Source of the DNA: Syntrophaceae bacterium UBA6252 | GTDB lineage: Bacteria > Desulfobacterota > Syntrophia > Syntrophales > UBA6807 | DNA length: 10,192 nucleotides | NCBI GenBank assembly: GCA_002441265.1 | Contig: DJVQ01000034.1 | Coordinates: forward strand, 86,244 to 96,435 | Direction: 5' to 3' | Shown here: in pieces, positions 1 to 7,865 of the stretch | How the letters are laid out: every line of letters starts with the position of its first letter | Position numbering within the stretch: the first letter of the stretch is position 1 | Translations under genes and position numbers: made by a program | Notes under the pieces: generated by a model | Told to the model about the DNA's origin: nothing | Databases searched by the model: none | Seen by the model: the letters and a program-made list of their open reading frames with translations, nothing else

Positions 1-281
1 TCATTCTCGACGAAGCCCAGAACACCACCTCCGAACAGATGAAGATGTTTCTCACCCGTCTCGGATTCGGTTCCAGGGCCGTGATCACCGGGGACGTCAC
101 CCAGACGGACCTTCCCCCGGACAAGATTTCGGGGCTCGTCGAGGCGGAGACCATTCTTTCGAAAACGCCCGGCATCGAATTCGTCTACTTTACCGAAATC
201 GATGTCGTCCGACATCCCCTTGTCCAGGAAATCATCCGTGCATACAACCACCTGGACCGGAAGAAAAAGGAGAACCGGTGA
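1..281 (+). CDS. phoH: PhoH-like ATPase, C-terminal fragment (5' end outside window)
   Basis: This is the C-terminal part of a PhoH/YbeZ-family P-loop ATPase; the reading frame is open from base 3. The visible protein begins with the Walker B segment I-I-L-D-E-A-Q-N, followed by TTSEQMKMFLTRLG, then G-S-R-A-V-I-T-G-D-V-T-Q-T-D-L-P, which is a hallmark of the family and lies in the nucleotide-binding core. The tail is basic (DRKKKENR) and ends in TGA at 279-281. Walker A and any N-terminal PIN or KH-type domain lie upstream of the window. PhoH proteins are cytoplasmic ATPases, often linked to RNA metabolism and commonly encoded beside ybeY, as here. The next gene starts 16 nt downstream, so the two are probably cotranscribed. 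The family call is secure; the physiological role is not established by sequence. Confidence 0.95.
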   Translation, partial: ILDEAQNTTSEQMKMFLTRLGFGSRAVITGDVTQTDLPPDKISGLVEAETILSKTPGIEFVYFTEIDVVRHPLVQEIIRAYNHLDRKKKENR

Positions 282-297
282 GGGAAGCCGGAACGGT

Positions 298-2673
298 ATG
301 CAGATGAAATGGACCCTTTCAAAACGGAAGAAAAAAACCGGAGGAGGCCGCCGGTCCCTCCGATCCTGGTTTGAAAATTCCCAATCCTTCCGGATCGTTC
401 TCTTCATCGTATCGGGAATCGTCCTGACCTACTTCCTGATCCCCTCCATTCCCTGGTCCGTCCCCAATTTCAAGGAGGGCATGATCGCCGTCAAGGACGT
501 CAAGGCGGACCGCGATTACCTCGTCGTGGACCGCGCCATGACGGAAAAGAAACGCCTGGAGGCGGCCGATGCCGCCAGTTCCGTGTACGATTACGACCGG
601 TCCGTCCCGGCCAGGATCGGGATGGCCGTAGCCGGCGCCTTCCTGGAGGCTTCCGGACGGAGCTCCGGGACGCCCGGGAAGGAAACGGCAGCGACCGGCG
701 GAAACGAGGGGCCCGCCGGATTCCGGAAGGACTTCGAGGCGGCCCTGGGCGTCCCCGTCGGGGACGGCGAATTCGGGATTCTGTCCCGCCGGGGCTTTTC
801 CTTCGAAACGATGAACGATCTGGCCCGGGTCGCCTATGTTCCCTATCTCACGGGACCCGTAAGCAGGGACGCTCTCCCCGCCGGCCGGGCAATCACCATC
901 CGGGAGATCCGGACGGGGGTGGAGCAGCTCCGGGAAAAACCGGAGGGGATTCTCTCGCTGGAACAGGCCCGAAGCCGTGTCCGGGAATACGTGGACGGCG
1001 CTTTCCGCGATCTCCCCCCCGACCTCCGGGAAGTCTACATCGCCCTCGGCGGAAGAATGATCCGGCCGAACCTGACCTTCGCGGGGGCTCAGACCGAAAA
1101 GAGGAAGATGCTCGCCATGGAAGAGGTCAAGCCCGTCCTGTTCAGGGTCCAGGCGGGTGAGATGATCGTCCGTGAGGGAGAGAAGATCACGGCGGGCCAG
1201 ATGGACAAACTCCAGGCCCTGCACGCCGGCCGCGAGGGACACCTGACCGTGAGAATCTCCAAGGCTTCGGGCACGTTCCTGGCGATCCTCCTTTCCATCC
1301 TCCTTCTTTACCTGTTCCTCAGAACGCGGCTGAAACCCTCGACGGCCGTGAACATCGACCTTCTGACCCTCGCGCTCGTCGCCCTGCTGATGGTCATTCT
1401 CGCGAAAATCGGGATTTTCGTCTCCCGTCCCCTCGTGTCGGCCTTCCCTCTCATTCCCCTGGAAGGGGCCCATTACGCCATCCCCTTCATGGCGGGAACC
1501 ATGATCGTCGTCGTGCTCCTGAAGCGGGACGCGGGATTCGTGTTTTCCCTGTTCCTCGCCTTCCTGGTCTCCTTCCTGTTCGAGGCGCGGTTCTCCATGT
1601 TTCTCTACGTCCTCGCGGGCGGCATCGTGTCCACCTTCCGGCTGTCGGAATGCAGGGAACGATCCGCGTTTTACCGGACCGGCTTCATCGTCGGCATCGT
1701 CAACATGGTGGTCATCCTCTGTCTTTCCCTTCTTTCGAACACGGTCCTATCCCTGTCGACGCTGATAGAGGTCGCCTTCGGGCTCCTGTCCGGGCTGTTT
1801 TCGGGAATCCTCGCGGGAAGCCTGATGCCCCTTTTCGAGTTCCTGCTCGGATACACGACGGACATCAAGCTCCTGGAACTGGCCAACCTGAACCGGCCCG
1901 TTTTCCGACAGATGATCTTTTCCACGCCCGGCACCTACCACCACAGCATCGTCGTCGGTTCCATGGTGGAAGCGGCCGCCGAGGCGATCCGCGCCAATCC
2001 GCTCCTGGCAAAGGTAAGCGCCTACTATCACGACATCGGGAAGATGAAGAAACCCCTCTATTACGTGGAAAATCAGCAGAAGTGGGAGGACCGCCACCAG
2101 AAGCTTTCACCGAAAATGAGCAGTCTCGTCATCATCTCCCACGTCAAGGAAGGCTGCGAACTGGCCGCCGAATACCGGCTCGGCCGGCAGATCGTCGACA
2201 TCATCCGCCAGCACCACGGCACCCGTCTCGTCACCTATTTTTACGACAAGGCGAAGAAGGACAGGGACCCCTCGATCCGGTCCATACCGGAAAGCGATTT
2301 CCGGTATCCCGGGCCGAAGCCGCGGACCCGCGAGGCCGCCCTGGTCCTGCTCGGGGACGTCGTCGAGGCGTCCTCCCGGGCGCTGACGAACCCCACGCCC
2401 TCCCGGATCAGGAACCTCGTGGAGGATCGGATCATGGAAGTCCTCCATGAAGGGCAGCTGGACGAATCGGACCTGACCTTCCAGGAACTCCACATCGTAC
2501 AGGAAAGCTTCGTTCGGATTCTCATGGGCATCTTCCACCACCGGATCGATTACCCCAACCAGCCGCCGCTGCGGCTCCAGAACGGCAAAAAGGAAAGGAA
2601 TGGCGATTCATCTCGTCAACCGCCGGGGAAGGATTCCCGCATCTTTACGGACGCTCCGTCGGGACCTCACTGA
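298..2673 (+). CDS. pgpH: PgpH-type 7TM-HD family membrane phosphohydrolase (putative cyclic di-AMP phosphodiesterase)
   Basis: A 791-residue membrane protein with the 7TM receptor/HD hydrolase architecture. A first transmembrane helix lies at about residues 31-50. An extracytoplasmic domain follows (about 55-325, starting FKEGMIAVKDVKADRDY), then a block of hydrophobic helices at about 326-515, the family motif LLELANLNRP, and a cytoplasmic HD domain. Metal-binding candidates are H548/H549, H578-D579 (in YYHDIGKMKKP), H615, H639/H640 (RQHHGT) and D687 (LLGDVVEASSRA). In Listeria, PgpH hydrolyses c-di-AMP; that activity here is inferred from family. A Gly/Thr/Ala-rich stretch (about 118-141) interrupts the extracytoplasmic domain. 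I chose ATG 298, preceded by AGGGAA; ATG 304 is also possible. An in-frame ATG at 202 would overlap phoH and add an arginine-rich stretch, so I rejected it. The last 74 nt overlap ybeY. Confidence 0.92.
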   Translation: MQMKWTLSKRKKKTGGGRRSLRSWFENSQSFRIVLFIVSGIVLTYFLIPSIPWSVPNFKEGMIAVKDVKADRDYLVVDRAMTEKKRLEAADAASSVYDYDRSVPARIGMAVAGAFLEASGRSSGTPGKETAATGGNEGPAGFRKDFEAALGVPVGDGEFGILSRRGFSFETMNDLARVAYVPYLTGPVSRDALPAGRAITIREIRTGVEQLREKPEGILSLEQARSRVREYVDGAFRDLPPDLREVYIALGGRMIRPNLTFAGAQTEKRKMLAMEEVKPVLFRVQAGEMIVREGEKITAGQMDKLQALHAGREGHLTVRISKASGTFLAILLSILLLYLFLRTRLKPSTAVNIDLLTLALVALLMVILAKIGIFVSRPLVSAFPLIPLEGAHYAIPFMAGTMIVVVLLKRDAGFVFSLFLAFLVSFLFEARFSMFLYVLAGGIVSTFRLSECRERSAFYRTGFIVGIVNMVVILCLSLLSNTVLSLSTLIEVAFGLLSGLFSGILAGSLMPLFEFLLGYTTDIKLLELANLNRPVFRQMIFSTPGTYHHSIVVGSMVEAAAEAIRANPLLAKVSAYYHDIGKMKKPLYYVENQQKWEDRHQKLSPKMSSLVIISHVKEGCELAAEYRLGRQIVDIIRQHHGTRLVTYFYDKAKKDRDPSIRSIPESDFRYPGPKPRTREAALVLLGDVVEASSRALTNPTPSRIRNLVEDRIMEVLHEGQLDESDLTFQELHIVQESFVRILMGIFHHRIDYPNQPPLRLQNGKKERNGDSSRQPPGKDSRIFTDAPSGPH
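2587..2599 (+). promoter_or_regulatory. Ribosome binding site of ybeY inside pgpH
   Basis: A purine run containing AAGGA (2590-2594) lies 5 nt before the ATG at 2600. It supports ybeY starting inside the pgpH coding region, so the 74-nt overlap is probably real and not a mis-called start. Confidence 0.7.
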
Positions 2674-3049
2674 AATCCTCCGTTCCCTCGACCTCGAAGA
2701 CCGGGAGGTAACGGTGGTCCTCACCGGCGACGGCGAGATCCGGGATCTGAACGCCCGCTTTCTCGGAAGGGACCGGCCGACCAATGTCCTGTCCTTTTCC
2801 GTGGACGAGGGCGGCCCGGAGGAATCTCCGCACCGGGTTCTGGGGGATGTCGTCATTTCCGTCGATACCGCGGCGCGGGACGCCCTGGAAGGGGAAATCT
2901 CCCTGGAGGACGAACTGGTTTTTCTGATGATTCACGGACTGCTTCACCTCGCCGGCTACGACCATGAACGGGGCGGAAGCGACGAAGCGTCGATGAAAGC
3001 CCTGGAAAGGGAACTCTTCCGGAAACTGAAGGGATACGAGATCGATTGA
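2600..3049 (+). CDS. ybeY: Endoribonuclease YbeY (rRNA maturation factor)
   Basis: A 149-residue YbeY/UPF0054 protein, normal length for the family. It is a cytoplasmic zinc-dependent endoribonuclease associated with 16S rRNA 3'-end maturation and ribosome quality control. The conserved RPTNVLSF segment is at about residues 59-66, followed by LGDVVIS (81-87). The metal site H-x3-H-x5-H is complete: H112, H116 and H122 within HGLLHLAGYDHERG. The start ATG 2600 follows a purine-rich AAGGAAAGGA, giving a well-spaced Shine-Dalgarno, and yields a standard N-terminus. This start lies inside the end of the upstream pgpH frame (74-nt overlap), so translation is probably coupled. The phoH-ybeY proximity is the usual context in bacteria. 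The gene converges on mltD with 22 nt between stop codons. Confidence 0.97.
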   Translation: MAIHLVNRRGRIPASLRTLRRDLTEILRSLDLEDREVTVVLTGDGEIRDLNARFLGRDRPTNVLSFSVDEGGPEESPHRVLGDVVISVDTAARDALEGEISLEDELVFLMIHGLLHLAGYDHERGGSDEASMKALERELFRKLKGYEID

Positions 3050-3071
3050 GACGGGTTTCCCCGGGCGGGGT

Positions 3072-4937
3072 TCAGCGGGTGATCCGGATCGTCTGGCCGG
3101 GGAAAATCTGCCCGTCGGGACCGAGACGGTTCAAATCGAGAAGGTCCTCCACCGTCGTGCGATAGGTGCGGGCGATCTGAGAGAGGCAGTCCCCCTTCCT
3201 GACCGTATGAACCGTCCCCCCGCCGCCGGAAGACAGCCGGGCGGTGTCTCCCACGCCGATGCGGATCACCTGGCCGATCTGGAGACGGTCGTCGGAAAGC
3301 CCGTTCTTCTTCCTGATTTCGGAAACGGTCATCCCGAACCGCTGCGCGATGTTCCAGAGGGAATCCCCCTTCCGGACCGTGTAGAAACCGGGTTTCCGGG
3401 AGGACCGTCCCGTTCCCTTCGCATCCACCGCGACCGTCCCGACCTCATCGGAAGCTCTGTACCCCCGGGTGGGGATCAGGAGGGTCTTTCCCGCTCCGAT
3501 CATGTGCTTGCTGGCCAGATGGTTCATCCGCGCGATGGAATCCATTGACGTTGCATACTTGCGGGCGATCGTGGAAAGAGATTCCCCCGGCTTCACCCGA
3601 TGCATCACGACGGCCGTGGACACCGGTCTGTGGGCGGGGGGAACGGAGGCAAGCACCTCCAGGAGCCGGTCCGCCGACCCCGTTGGAACCTTCAGCTTGT
3701 GGGCGCCTTCCGGCGTCATCTTGTAGCGGAGTTCCGGGTTCAGCTGATTGAGATGATCCTCGGGAATCTCCAGGACCTTCGCGATGTCCTTCAACTGCAT
3801 CGACCGGGCCACCGGCACCGTCTCGAAGGGGCAGGATTTTTCCGGTTCGGGAAGATCCATCCCGTACTTTTCCGGTTCCCGGACGATCCGGACGGCGGCG
3901 AGAAAGCGGGGCACATAGTGCGCCGTTTCGTACGGCAGCTGGTGGTAGAGATCCCAGAAATTGTCCAGGTAGTTCGTATGCTGCCGCGAAATCACCCGGA
4001 GCACCCTCCCCTCGCCGCAGTTGTAGGCGGCAAGCACGGTCAGCCAGTCGCCGAAGATCCCGTGCAGCTCTTTCAGATAGGCGATGGCCGCGTCCGTGGA
4101 TTTTTCCACGTCCATCCTCTCGTCGATGAACTGGTCCCGCTTCAGACCGAACTTGCAGCCGGTGGAGGGAATGATCTGCCACAGGCCCAGCGCCCTGGCG
4201 GAAGAGAGGGCCTGCACCCAGAAACCGCTTTCCACGAGGGGCAGCCAGGACAGCTCTTCCGGAAGTCCCGCTTCCTTGAGTTTCTCGACGATCATCGGAC
4301 GGTATCGTCCCGACCGCGCGTAGGACCGCTTGAAAAAGGCCCGGTCCGACTTCAGGAAAATGTCGATTTCCTTTTGAACGTCGGCGTTCATGGTCATGGG
4401 GATCTCGCTGCGGTACCCCGAGGTGGCCACGTACCGGGAAGCGTAAATCTCCAGGATCCGCTTGGAGATCATGTACCTGAGATCGTCCTTCTGCCAGGCC
4501 GCGTCGGGATTGCCGTTCACGCTGAGAATGCAGGCATAGGCCTGGTCCAGGAATTCCAGGGCATTTTCCAGTTCCCCCTTCTCCCAGGATTCCTGGGAGC
4601 GGTTGATCAGATCCATGGCCTGGTCGATGGTTTCCTGTTCCTCCGTCCGGGGTCCTTCCTCGCCTTCCTGTGCCGGGGCGGACTCGCCGTTCTCGCCGGA
4701 GGAGAGGGCCGTTTCGGGCGCAACCCGTTCCGTGCACTCCGCCGCCTGTGTGGAGGGACCTTCCGCGACGGAGGCCGCCGGCGCTTTTTCCGCTGCGGGC
4801 TGGGAAACGGTTTCCGGAACGGCGACGGCCACGGTCCGCGGGGGCTGATGCGTGGCGCCGCAGGAGGTCAGGAAAACGACCAGTGCAACGAAGAAGAACG
4901 GCATAAGGAATGCGTCGAAGATTTTTTTCCCGGTCAC
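3072..4937 (-). CDS. mltD: MltD-like membrane-bound lytic murein transglycosylase with LysM repeats
   Basis: A predicted lipoprotein of 621 residues that cleaves the MurNAc-GlcNAc bond of peptidoglycan with 1,6-anhydro product formation (family knowledge). The start codon is GTG (4937-4935), preceded by GGGGGAT on the minus strand. The N-terminus has two lysines, a hydrophobic core and the lipobox L-T-S-C with C26 as lipidation site. A low-complexity Ala/Glu/Pro-rich linker covers about 27-100, then a helical region. The SLT domain is at about 222-345: catalytic E236 in WLPLVESGF, then ARALGLWQIIPSTG and VLAAYNCGEGRV. Three C-terminal LysM modules (about 444-489, 517-561 and 576-620) bind glycan. 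E. coli MltD (about 450 aa) is shorter, so the linker and extra LysM account for the length. It is separated from prfB by a repeat-filled gap, so it may have its own promoter. Confidence 0.95.
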   Translation of the reverse strand: MTGKKIFDAFLMPFFFVALVVFLTSCGATHQPPRTVAVAVPETVSQPAAEKAPAASVAEGPSTQAAECTERVAPETALSSGENGESAPAQEGEEGPRTEEQETIDQAMDLINRSQESWEKGELENALEFLDQAYACILSVNGNPDAAWQKDDLRYMISKRILEIYASRYVATSGYRSEIPMTMNADVQKEIDIFLKSDRAFFKRSYARSGRYRPMIVEKLKEAGLPEELSWLPLVESGFWVQALSSARALGLWQIIPSTGCKFGLKRDQFIDERMDVEKSTDAAIAYLKELHGIFGDWLTVLAAYNCGEGRVLRVISRQHTNYLDNFWDLYHQLPYETAHYVPRFLAAVRIVREPEKYGMDLPEPEKSCPFETVPVARSMQLKDIAKVLEIPEDHLNQLNPELRYKMTPEGAHKLKVPTGSADRLLEVLASVPPAHRPVSTAVVMHRVKPGESLSTIARKYATSMDSIARMNHLASKHMIGAGKTLLIPTRGYRASDEVGTVAVDAKGTGRSSRKPGFYTVRKGDSLWNIAQRFGMTVSEIRKKNGLSDDRLQIGQVIRIGVGDTARLSSGGGGTVHTVRKGDCLSQIARTYRTTVEDLLDLNRLGPDGQIFPGQTIRITR

Positions 4938-4973
4938 CTGATCCCCCGTTTGATTGAATGGCGCTGTCGGAGG

Positions 4974-5002
4974 GTATTACCTAGTTTTCCCCGAAAAAGC
5001 AA
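4974..5002 (-). promoter_or_regulatory. Weak candidate sigma-70-like promoter for mltD
   Basis: On the minus strand TTGCTT (5002-4997) and TAATAC (4979-4974) are spaced 17 nt apart, about 37 nt before the GTG start of mltD. Each hexamer matches consensus at only 3 of 6 positions. The site lies just outside the repeat element. It is a guess based on spacing and location. Confidence 0.25.
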
Positions 5003-5008
5003 CCCCGG

Positions 5009-5170
5009 CGGCTTCGTAAAAAGTGCCATATGCCGCGTTGCCCTTCCCCCCTCCTCACTGCGGCGTACCCCACGTACGCCTCATTCGTCGGGACTCGGGC
5101 GCCTTGCCTCTGACACTTTTTCCCTTGCCGCTCGAAGAAGTGTTGCTTGCACCCCTTGCGGCATCGCTTT
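5009..5170 (+). repeat. Dispersed intergenic repeat element, copy 1
   Basis: Non-coding sequence between mltD and prfB. It shares blocks with two other places in the window. An 18-nt block TCCTCACTGCGGCGTACC (5052-5069) is identical at 10140-10157. CTCATTCGTCG (5080-5090) recurs at 10168-10178 and CTCGGGCGCCT (5094-5104) at 10182-10192. TTGCCGCTCGAA (5125-5136) and AAGTGTTG (5138-5145) recur on the minus strand at 9674-9663 and 9660-9653. The 17-nt left end 5009-5025 pairs imperfectly, as an inverted repeat, with 5114-5130 (13 of 17 positions), which delimits an inner unit of about 122 bp. No protein-coding frame is credible. It resembles REP/MITE-type elements; no transposase is nearby. Confidence 0.8.
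5062..5080. repeat. Perfect hairpin core of repeat copy 1
   Basis: GGCGTAC (5062-5068) and GTACGCC (5074-5080) form a perfect 7-bp inverted repeat around the 5-nt loop CCCAC. The same structure with a different loop occurs in copy 3, so it is the recognisable core of the element. Confidence 0.85.
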
Positions 5171-5205
5171 CCCCGGCGGCTTCGTAAAAAGTGCCATATG
5201 CCGCG
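5171..5205 (+). repeat. 35-bp exact direct repeat of the element's left end
   Basis: These 35 bases are identical to 5003-5037, including CGGCTTCGTAAAAAGT and CATATGCCGCG, at a period of 168 bp. Similarity stops abruptly on both sides. This is either the beginning of a second, truncated element or a leftover of tandem insertion. It ends 24 nt from the prfB stop codon and so lies in the probable prfB 3' untranslated region. Confidence 0.9.
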
Positions 5206-5229
5206 CTCCCCTCGACACCGCCGGTGAAC

Positions 5230-6322
5230 TCAGTGGCGCAGCAGGTACCCCTCGATGAGATCGTCGATGTCGCCGTCCAGCACGCGGTTGACGTTCCCGA
5301 TTTCCATGTTGGTCCGGTGGTCCTTCACCAGCCTGTAGGGATGGAGGACGTAGGACCGGATCTGGCTGCCGAAGGCGATGGCCTGTTTCGACTTGTTCAG
5401 CTCGTCGAGCTTTTCGTTCTGTTCCAGAAGCTTCCGTTCATAAAGCCGGGAGCGGAGGACCTTCATCGCCACGGCCCGGTTCTTGTGCTGCGATCTTTCG
5501 TTCTGGCACTGGACGACGATGCCCGTGGGAATGTGGGTGATCCGGACCGCCGAGTCGGTCTTGTTCACGTGCTGACCGCCCGCTCCCGTGGACCGGTAGG
5601 TGTCGATCCTCAGATCCTTTTCATTGATTTCGACTACGATCTCGTCGGTGACCTCGGGCCAGACGAAGACGGACGCGAAGGATGTATGCCGCCTTGCCCC
5701 TGCGTCGAACGGGGAAATCCGGACGAGCCGGTGGATCCCCACCTCGGCCTTGGCAAAACCGAAGGCGTATTCCCCCTCCAGCGTCAGGGTGGCGCTCTTG
5801 ATCCCCGCCTCCTCCCCGAACTGCTGGTCGATGATGCTCACCCGGAACCCCTTCCGCTCCGCCCACCGGAGATACATGCGGAGGATCATGTCCGCCCAGT
5901 CCTGGGCTTCCGTGCCGCCCGCCCCCGCGTGGATCATGAGGATCGCGTTCTTCCGGTCATCCTCCCCCGAAAGCATGGACTTGAGTTCTTCATCCCGGAT
6001 GGAGCGCTTCAGGTCGTAAATTCCCTGCTCCACCTCCTGCCGGGTTTCCTCGTCCTCCTCCTCGCGGGCAAGGTCGTAAAGCACCTTCAGGTCTTCCAGG
6101 CTCTTATGCTGGCTGTTCCAGCTTTCAATGGCCTGTTCGTAATCCCGTTTCTCCTTCAGGACGCTCTTCGCCGTCTCCGGGTCGTTCCAGAAATCCTCCC
6201 TCGCGATGGCCGCGTCGAGCTTCCGGATCGCATCCCTCTTGCCGTCGATGTCAAAGAAAACCTCGAAGGTGCTGAACGCGCTCCGTGAGATCCTGAAAAA
6301 GTTCGGGAATGTTTTCAATCAT
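5230..6322 (-). CDS. prfB: Peptide chain release factor 2, made by programmed +1 frameshift
   Basis: RF2 recognises UGA and UAA stop codons on the ribosome and triggers peptide release. The gene is in two frames. Frame one starts at ATG 6322-6320 and encodes 23 residues (MIENIPELF...HLRGFL), then meets an in-frame TGA at 6253-6251. Slipping +1 at CTT-TGA-C continues with GAC (D24) and DGKRDAIRKLDAA to the stop at 5230, giving 363 residues, normal for RF2. The RF2-specific SPF tripeptide is at 203-205 (RISPFDAG) and the catalytic GGQ at 248-250 (GAGGQHVNKTDSAV). Both sit within two residues of their E. coli positions. ATG 6322 overlaps the end of lnt by 8 nt, which suggests translational coupling. 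A TTG at 6318 in the second frame gives a wrong N-terminus and is not the start. Confidence 0.97.
6250..6264 (-). promoter_or_regulatory. prfB programmed +1 frameshift site with internal Shine-Dalgarno-like sequence
   Basis: Minus-strand sequence GAGGTTTTCTTTGAC. The slippery CTT (6256-6254) precedes TGA (6253-6251) and C (6250), the conserved CUU-UGA-C of RF2 genes. GAGG (6264-6261) stands at the place of the stimulatory internal Shine-Dalgarno (AGGGGG in E. coli) but is a weaker match. By established autoregulation, low RF2 lets ribosomes pause at UGA and shift into the productive frame. Confidence 0.95.
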
Positions 6323-7853
6323 GAACCATCTTCCTCCTTCGCGGATAAAGTAAAAGTATAACAAAAAAGACAAAACAGAAACAGACAAAATAATCGCCGT
6401 ACCGGGAATAGAGGGTTTCCATCGGGAAAATCCGCACCGTGCCCCGGAGGGTCGTCCGTTCGAAAAGGTCCGTCCTTCCCTCGATTTTCCCCGTGGGGGA
6501 GACGATGGCGCTGATCCCCGTGTTTGCCGCCCGGACGAGGTACATCCGGTTCTCCACGGCACGGAAGGCGGCCATGCTCAGGTGCTGCCAGGGCGCGGAA
6601 GTCCGGCCGTACCACCCGTCGTTGGTGATGTTGACGAGAAGGTCCGCCCCCGCCCTCTTGTACGCCCTCCCGATTTCGGGGAAGATCCCCTCGTAACAGA
6701 TGAGAACGCCGAGCTTGTCTCCCCTCTCCGTGGGCAGCGGCACGAAACCGGTCCCCGGAACGAAGTCGCCGGCGCCGGCGACGAGCTTCTCCGCGAAGGA
6801 GAAGAACCGTTTCAGGGGAACGTATTCGCCGAAGGGAACGAGGTGCACCTTGTCGTAACGGCCCGAGACGGCGCCGTCCTGCGTGATCAGGAAGGCGCTG
6901 TTTCCGTAGACGATCCGGCCCCCCTTCTCCCGGTAGCCCGGGCTTCCCGCGACCAGATCGACCCTGTTGTCCCGGGCGAGGGCCCGCACCCGCCGCTGCT
7001 TTTCGTCGCCGTCCTGCAGGAAGAAGGGCATGGCCGTTTCGGGCCAGACCAGGAGATCCGCCCTTTCCCTCAGAATTTCCCTGGAGAGCGTTTCATACAC
7101 CTCCAGCGTGCGGAGCTGATACGCCGGGTTCCACTTGACCGCCTGTTCGATGTTGCCCTGCACCACGGCCACTTCGAGGGCCCGGCCGTCCTTCCCCATC
7201 CGTTCCACCTGCTCGATCCGGTAATGTCCGTAAAAAAAGAGAAGAAGGACGGAGATGGAGGTGAAAACGATGGCGATGCTCACCCTTCTGCGGTTCGTCC
7301 TGTTCAGGCGGAAGATGTCGAAAAGAACGGCATTGACGAAAACGATGAGGAAACTGAGCCCGAACACGCCCGCCACGTCGGCGAACTGAAGGATGGGAAC
7401 GTTGTCATGGAGGGCATAACCCAGGTTCTCCCAGGGAAAACCGGAAAAGAGGCGGCTCTTCCCGAACTCGATGAGCGTCCACAGGGGAGGGGCGGCGAGA
7501 ATCTCCGGGATCCCCCTGCCGGTGAGAACCGCCAGGACCGCGGCGAAAAGGGCGACGTACAGGCTCATGACGAGAACGAGAAGGAGAAGGACGGAATATC
7601 CGGTGACGGTGGAAAGATATCCGTAACGGATCACCGCGCCGGCCACCCAGTAGAGGATCCCCAGATTCGCGGCGAAGCCGGCGATTCCCCCTATGGAAAA
7701 GGCCATTCCCGGACTTTTCCCCCGGAGCGCGAAGAACAGCGGGATCAGGGCGAACCAGACGACCCACCCATGTCCGAACTTGGGAAAGGAAAAGAAAAGA
7801 AGTACTCCCGTGAGGAGGGAAAGGCCGAGGTCCTTTCGATCCATGTCTGCCAC
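6315..7853 (-). CDS. lnt: Apolipoprotein N-acyltransferase
   Basis: Lnt is an inner-membrane enzyme that adds the third acyl chain to the N-terminal cysteine of lipoproteins, the last step of lipoprotein maturation. The 512-residue protein has hydrophobic helices at about 11-28, 31-44, 52-72, 86-112, 155-180 and 192-208, then a periplasmic nitrilase-fold domain, and a final helix at about 488-504. The catalytic triad is visible: E272 (VVWPETAMPFF), K335 (GRYDKVHLVPFGEYVP) and C387 (GVLICYEGIFPE); the active-site-loop residue E343 is also present. The start may be GTG 7853 or ATG 7844 (three codons later); GGAG precedes both and favours ATG by spacing. It starts 12 nt after the corC stop and overlaps prfB by 8 nt, so it belongs to that operon. 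Confidence 0.96.
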   Translation of the reverse strand: MADMDRKDLGLSLLTGVLLFFSFPKFGHGWVVWFALIPLFFALRGKSPGMAFSIGGIAGFAANLGILYWVAGAVIRYGYLSTVTGYSVLLLLVLVMSLYVALFAAVLAVLTGRGIPEILAAPPLWTLIEFGKSRLFSGFPWENLGYALHDNVPILQFADVAGVFGLSFLIVFVNAVLFDIFRLNRTNRRRVSIAIVFTSISVLLLFFYGHYRIEQVERMGKDGRALEVAVVQGNIEQAVKWNPAYQLRTLEVYETLSREILRERADLLVWPETAMPFFLQDGDEKQRRVRALARDNRVDLVAGSPGYREKGGRIVYGNSAFLITQDGAVSGRYDKVHLVPFGEYVPLKRFFSFAEKLVAGAGDFVPGTGFVPLPTERGDKLGVLICYEGIFPEIGRAYKRAGADLLVNITNDGWYGRTSAPWQHLSMAAFRAVENRMYLVRAANTGISAIVSPTGKIEGRTDLFERTTLRGTVRIFPMETLYSRYGDYFVCFCFVFFVILLLYPRRRKMVHD

Positions 7854-7865
7854 TCTCCGACCTTT

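Noticed and set aside
202..297. Earlier in-frame ATG for pgpH
   Set aside because: It would overlap phoH by 80 nt, adds an Arg-rich stretch and lacks a good Shine-Dalgarno; ATG 298 is in a normal intergenic position.
319..1473. 384-codon minus-strand open frame opposite pgpH
   Set aside because: Shadow frame; the plus strand encodes the extracytoplasmic domain and helices of a well-defined family.
5003..5205. CRISPR-like interpretation of the direct repeats
   Set aside because: Only two exact direct units occur, at 168-bp spacing, and the spacer itself belongs to the dispersed element family; no cas genes are present.
3600..5258. 552-codon plus-strand open frame opposite mltD and through the repeat
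   Set aside because: Antisense shadow of mltD that runs on through non-coding repeat; composition is low-complexity and no motif is recognisable.
5230..6318. RF2 read as a single frame from TTG 6318
   Set aside because: Its first 22 residues do not look like RF2, while the ATG 6322 frame gives the normal N-terminus up to the TGA of the classical frameshift site.
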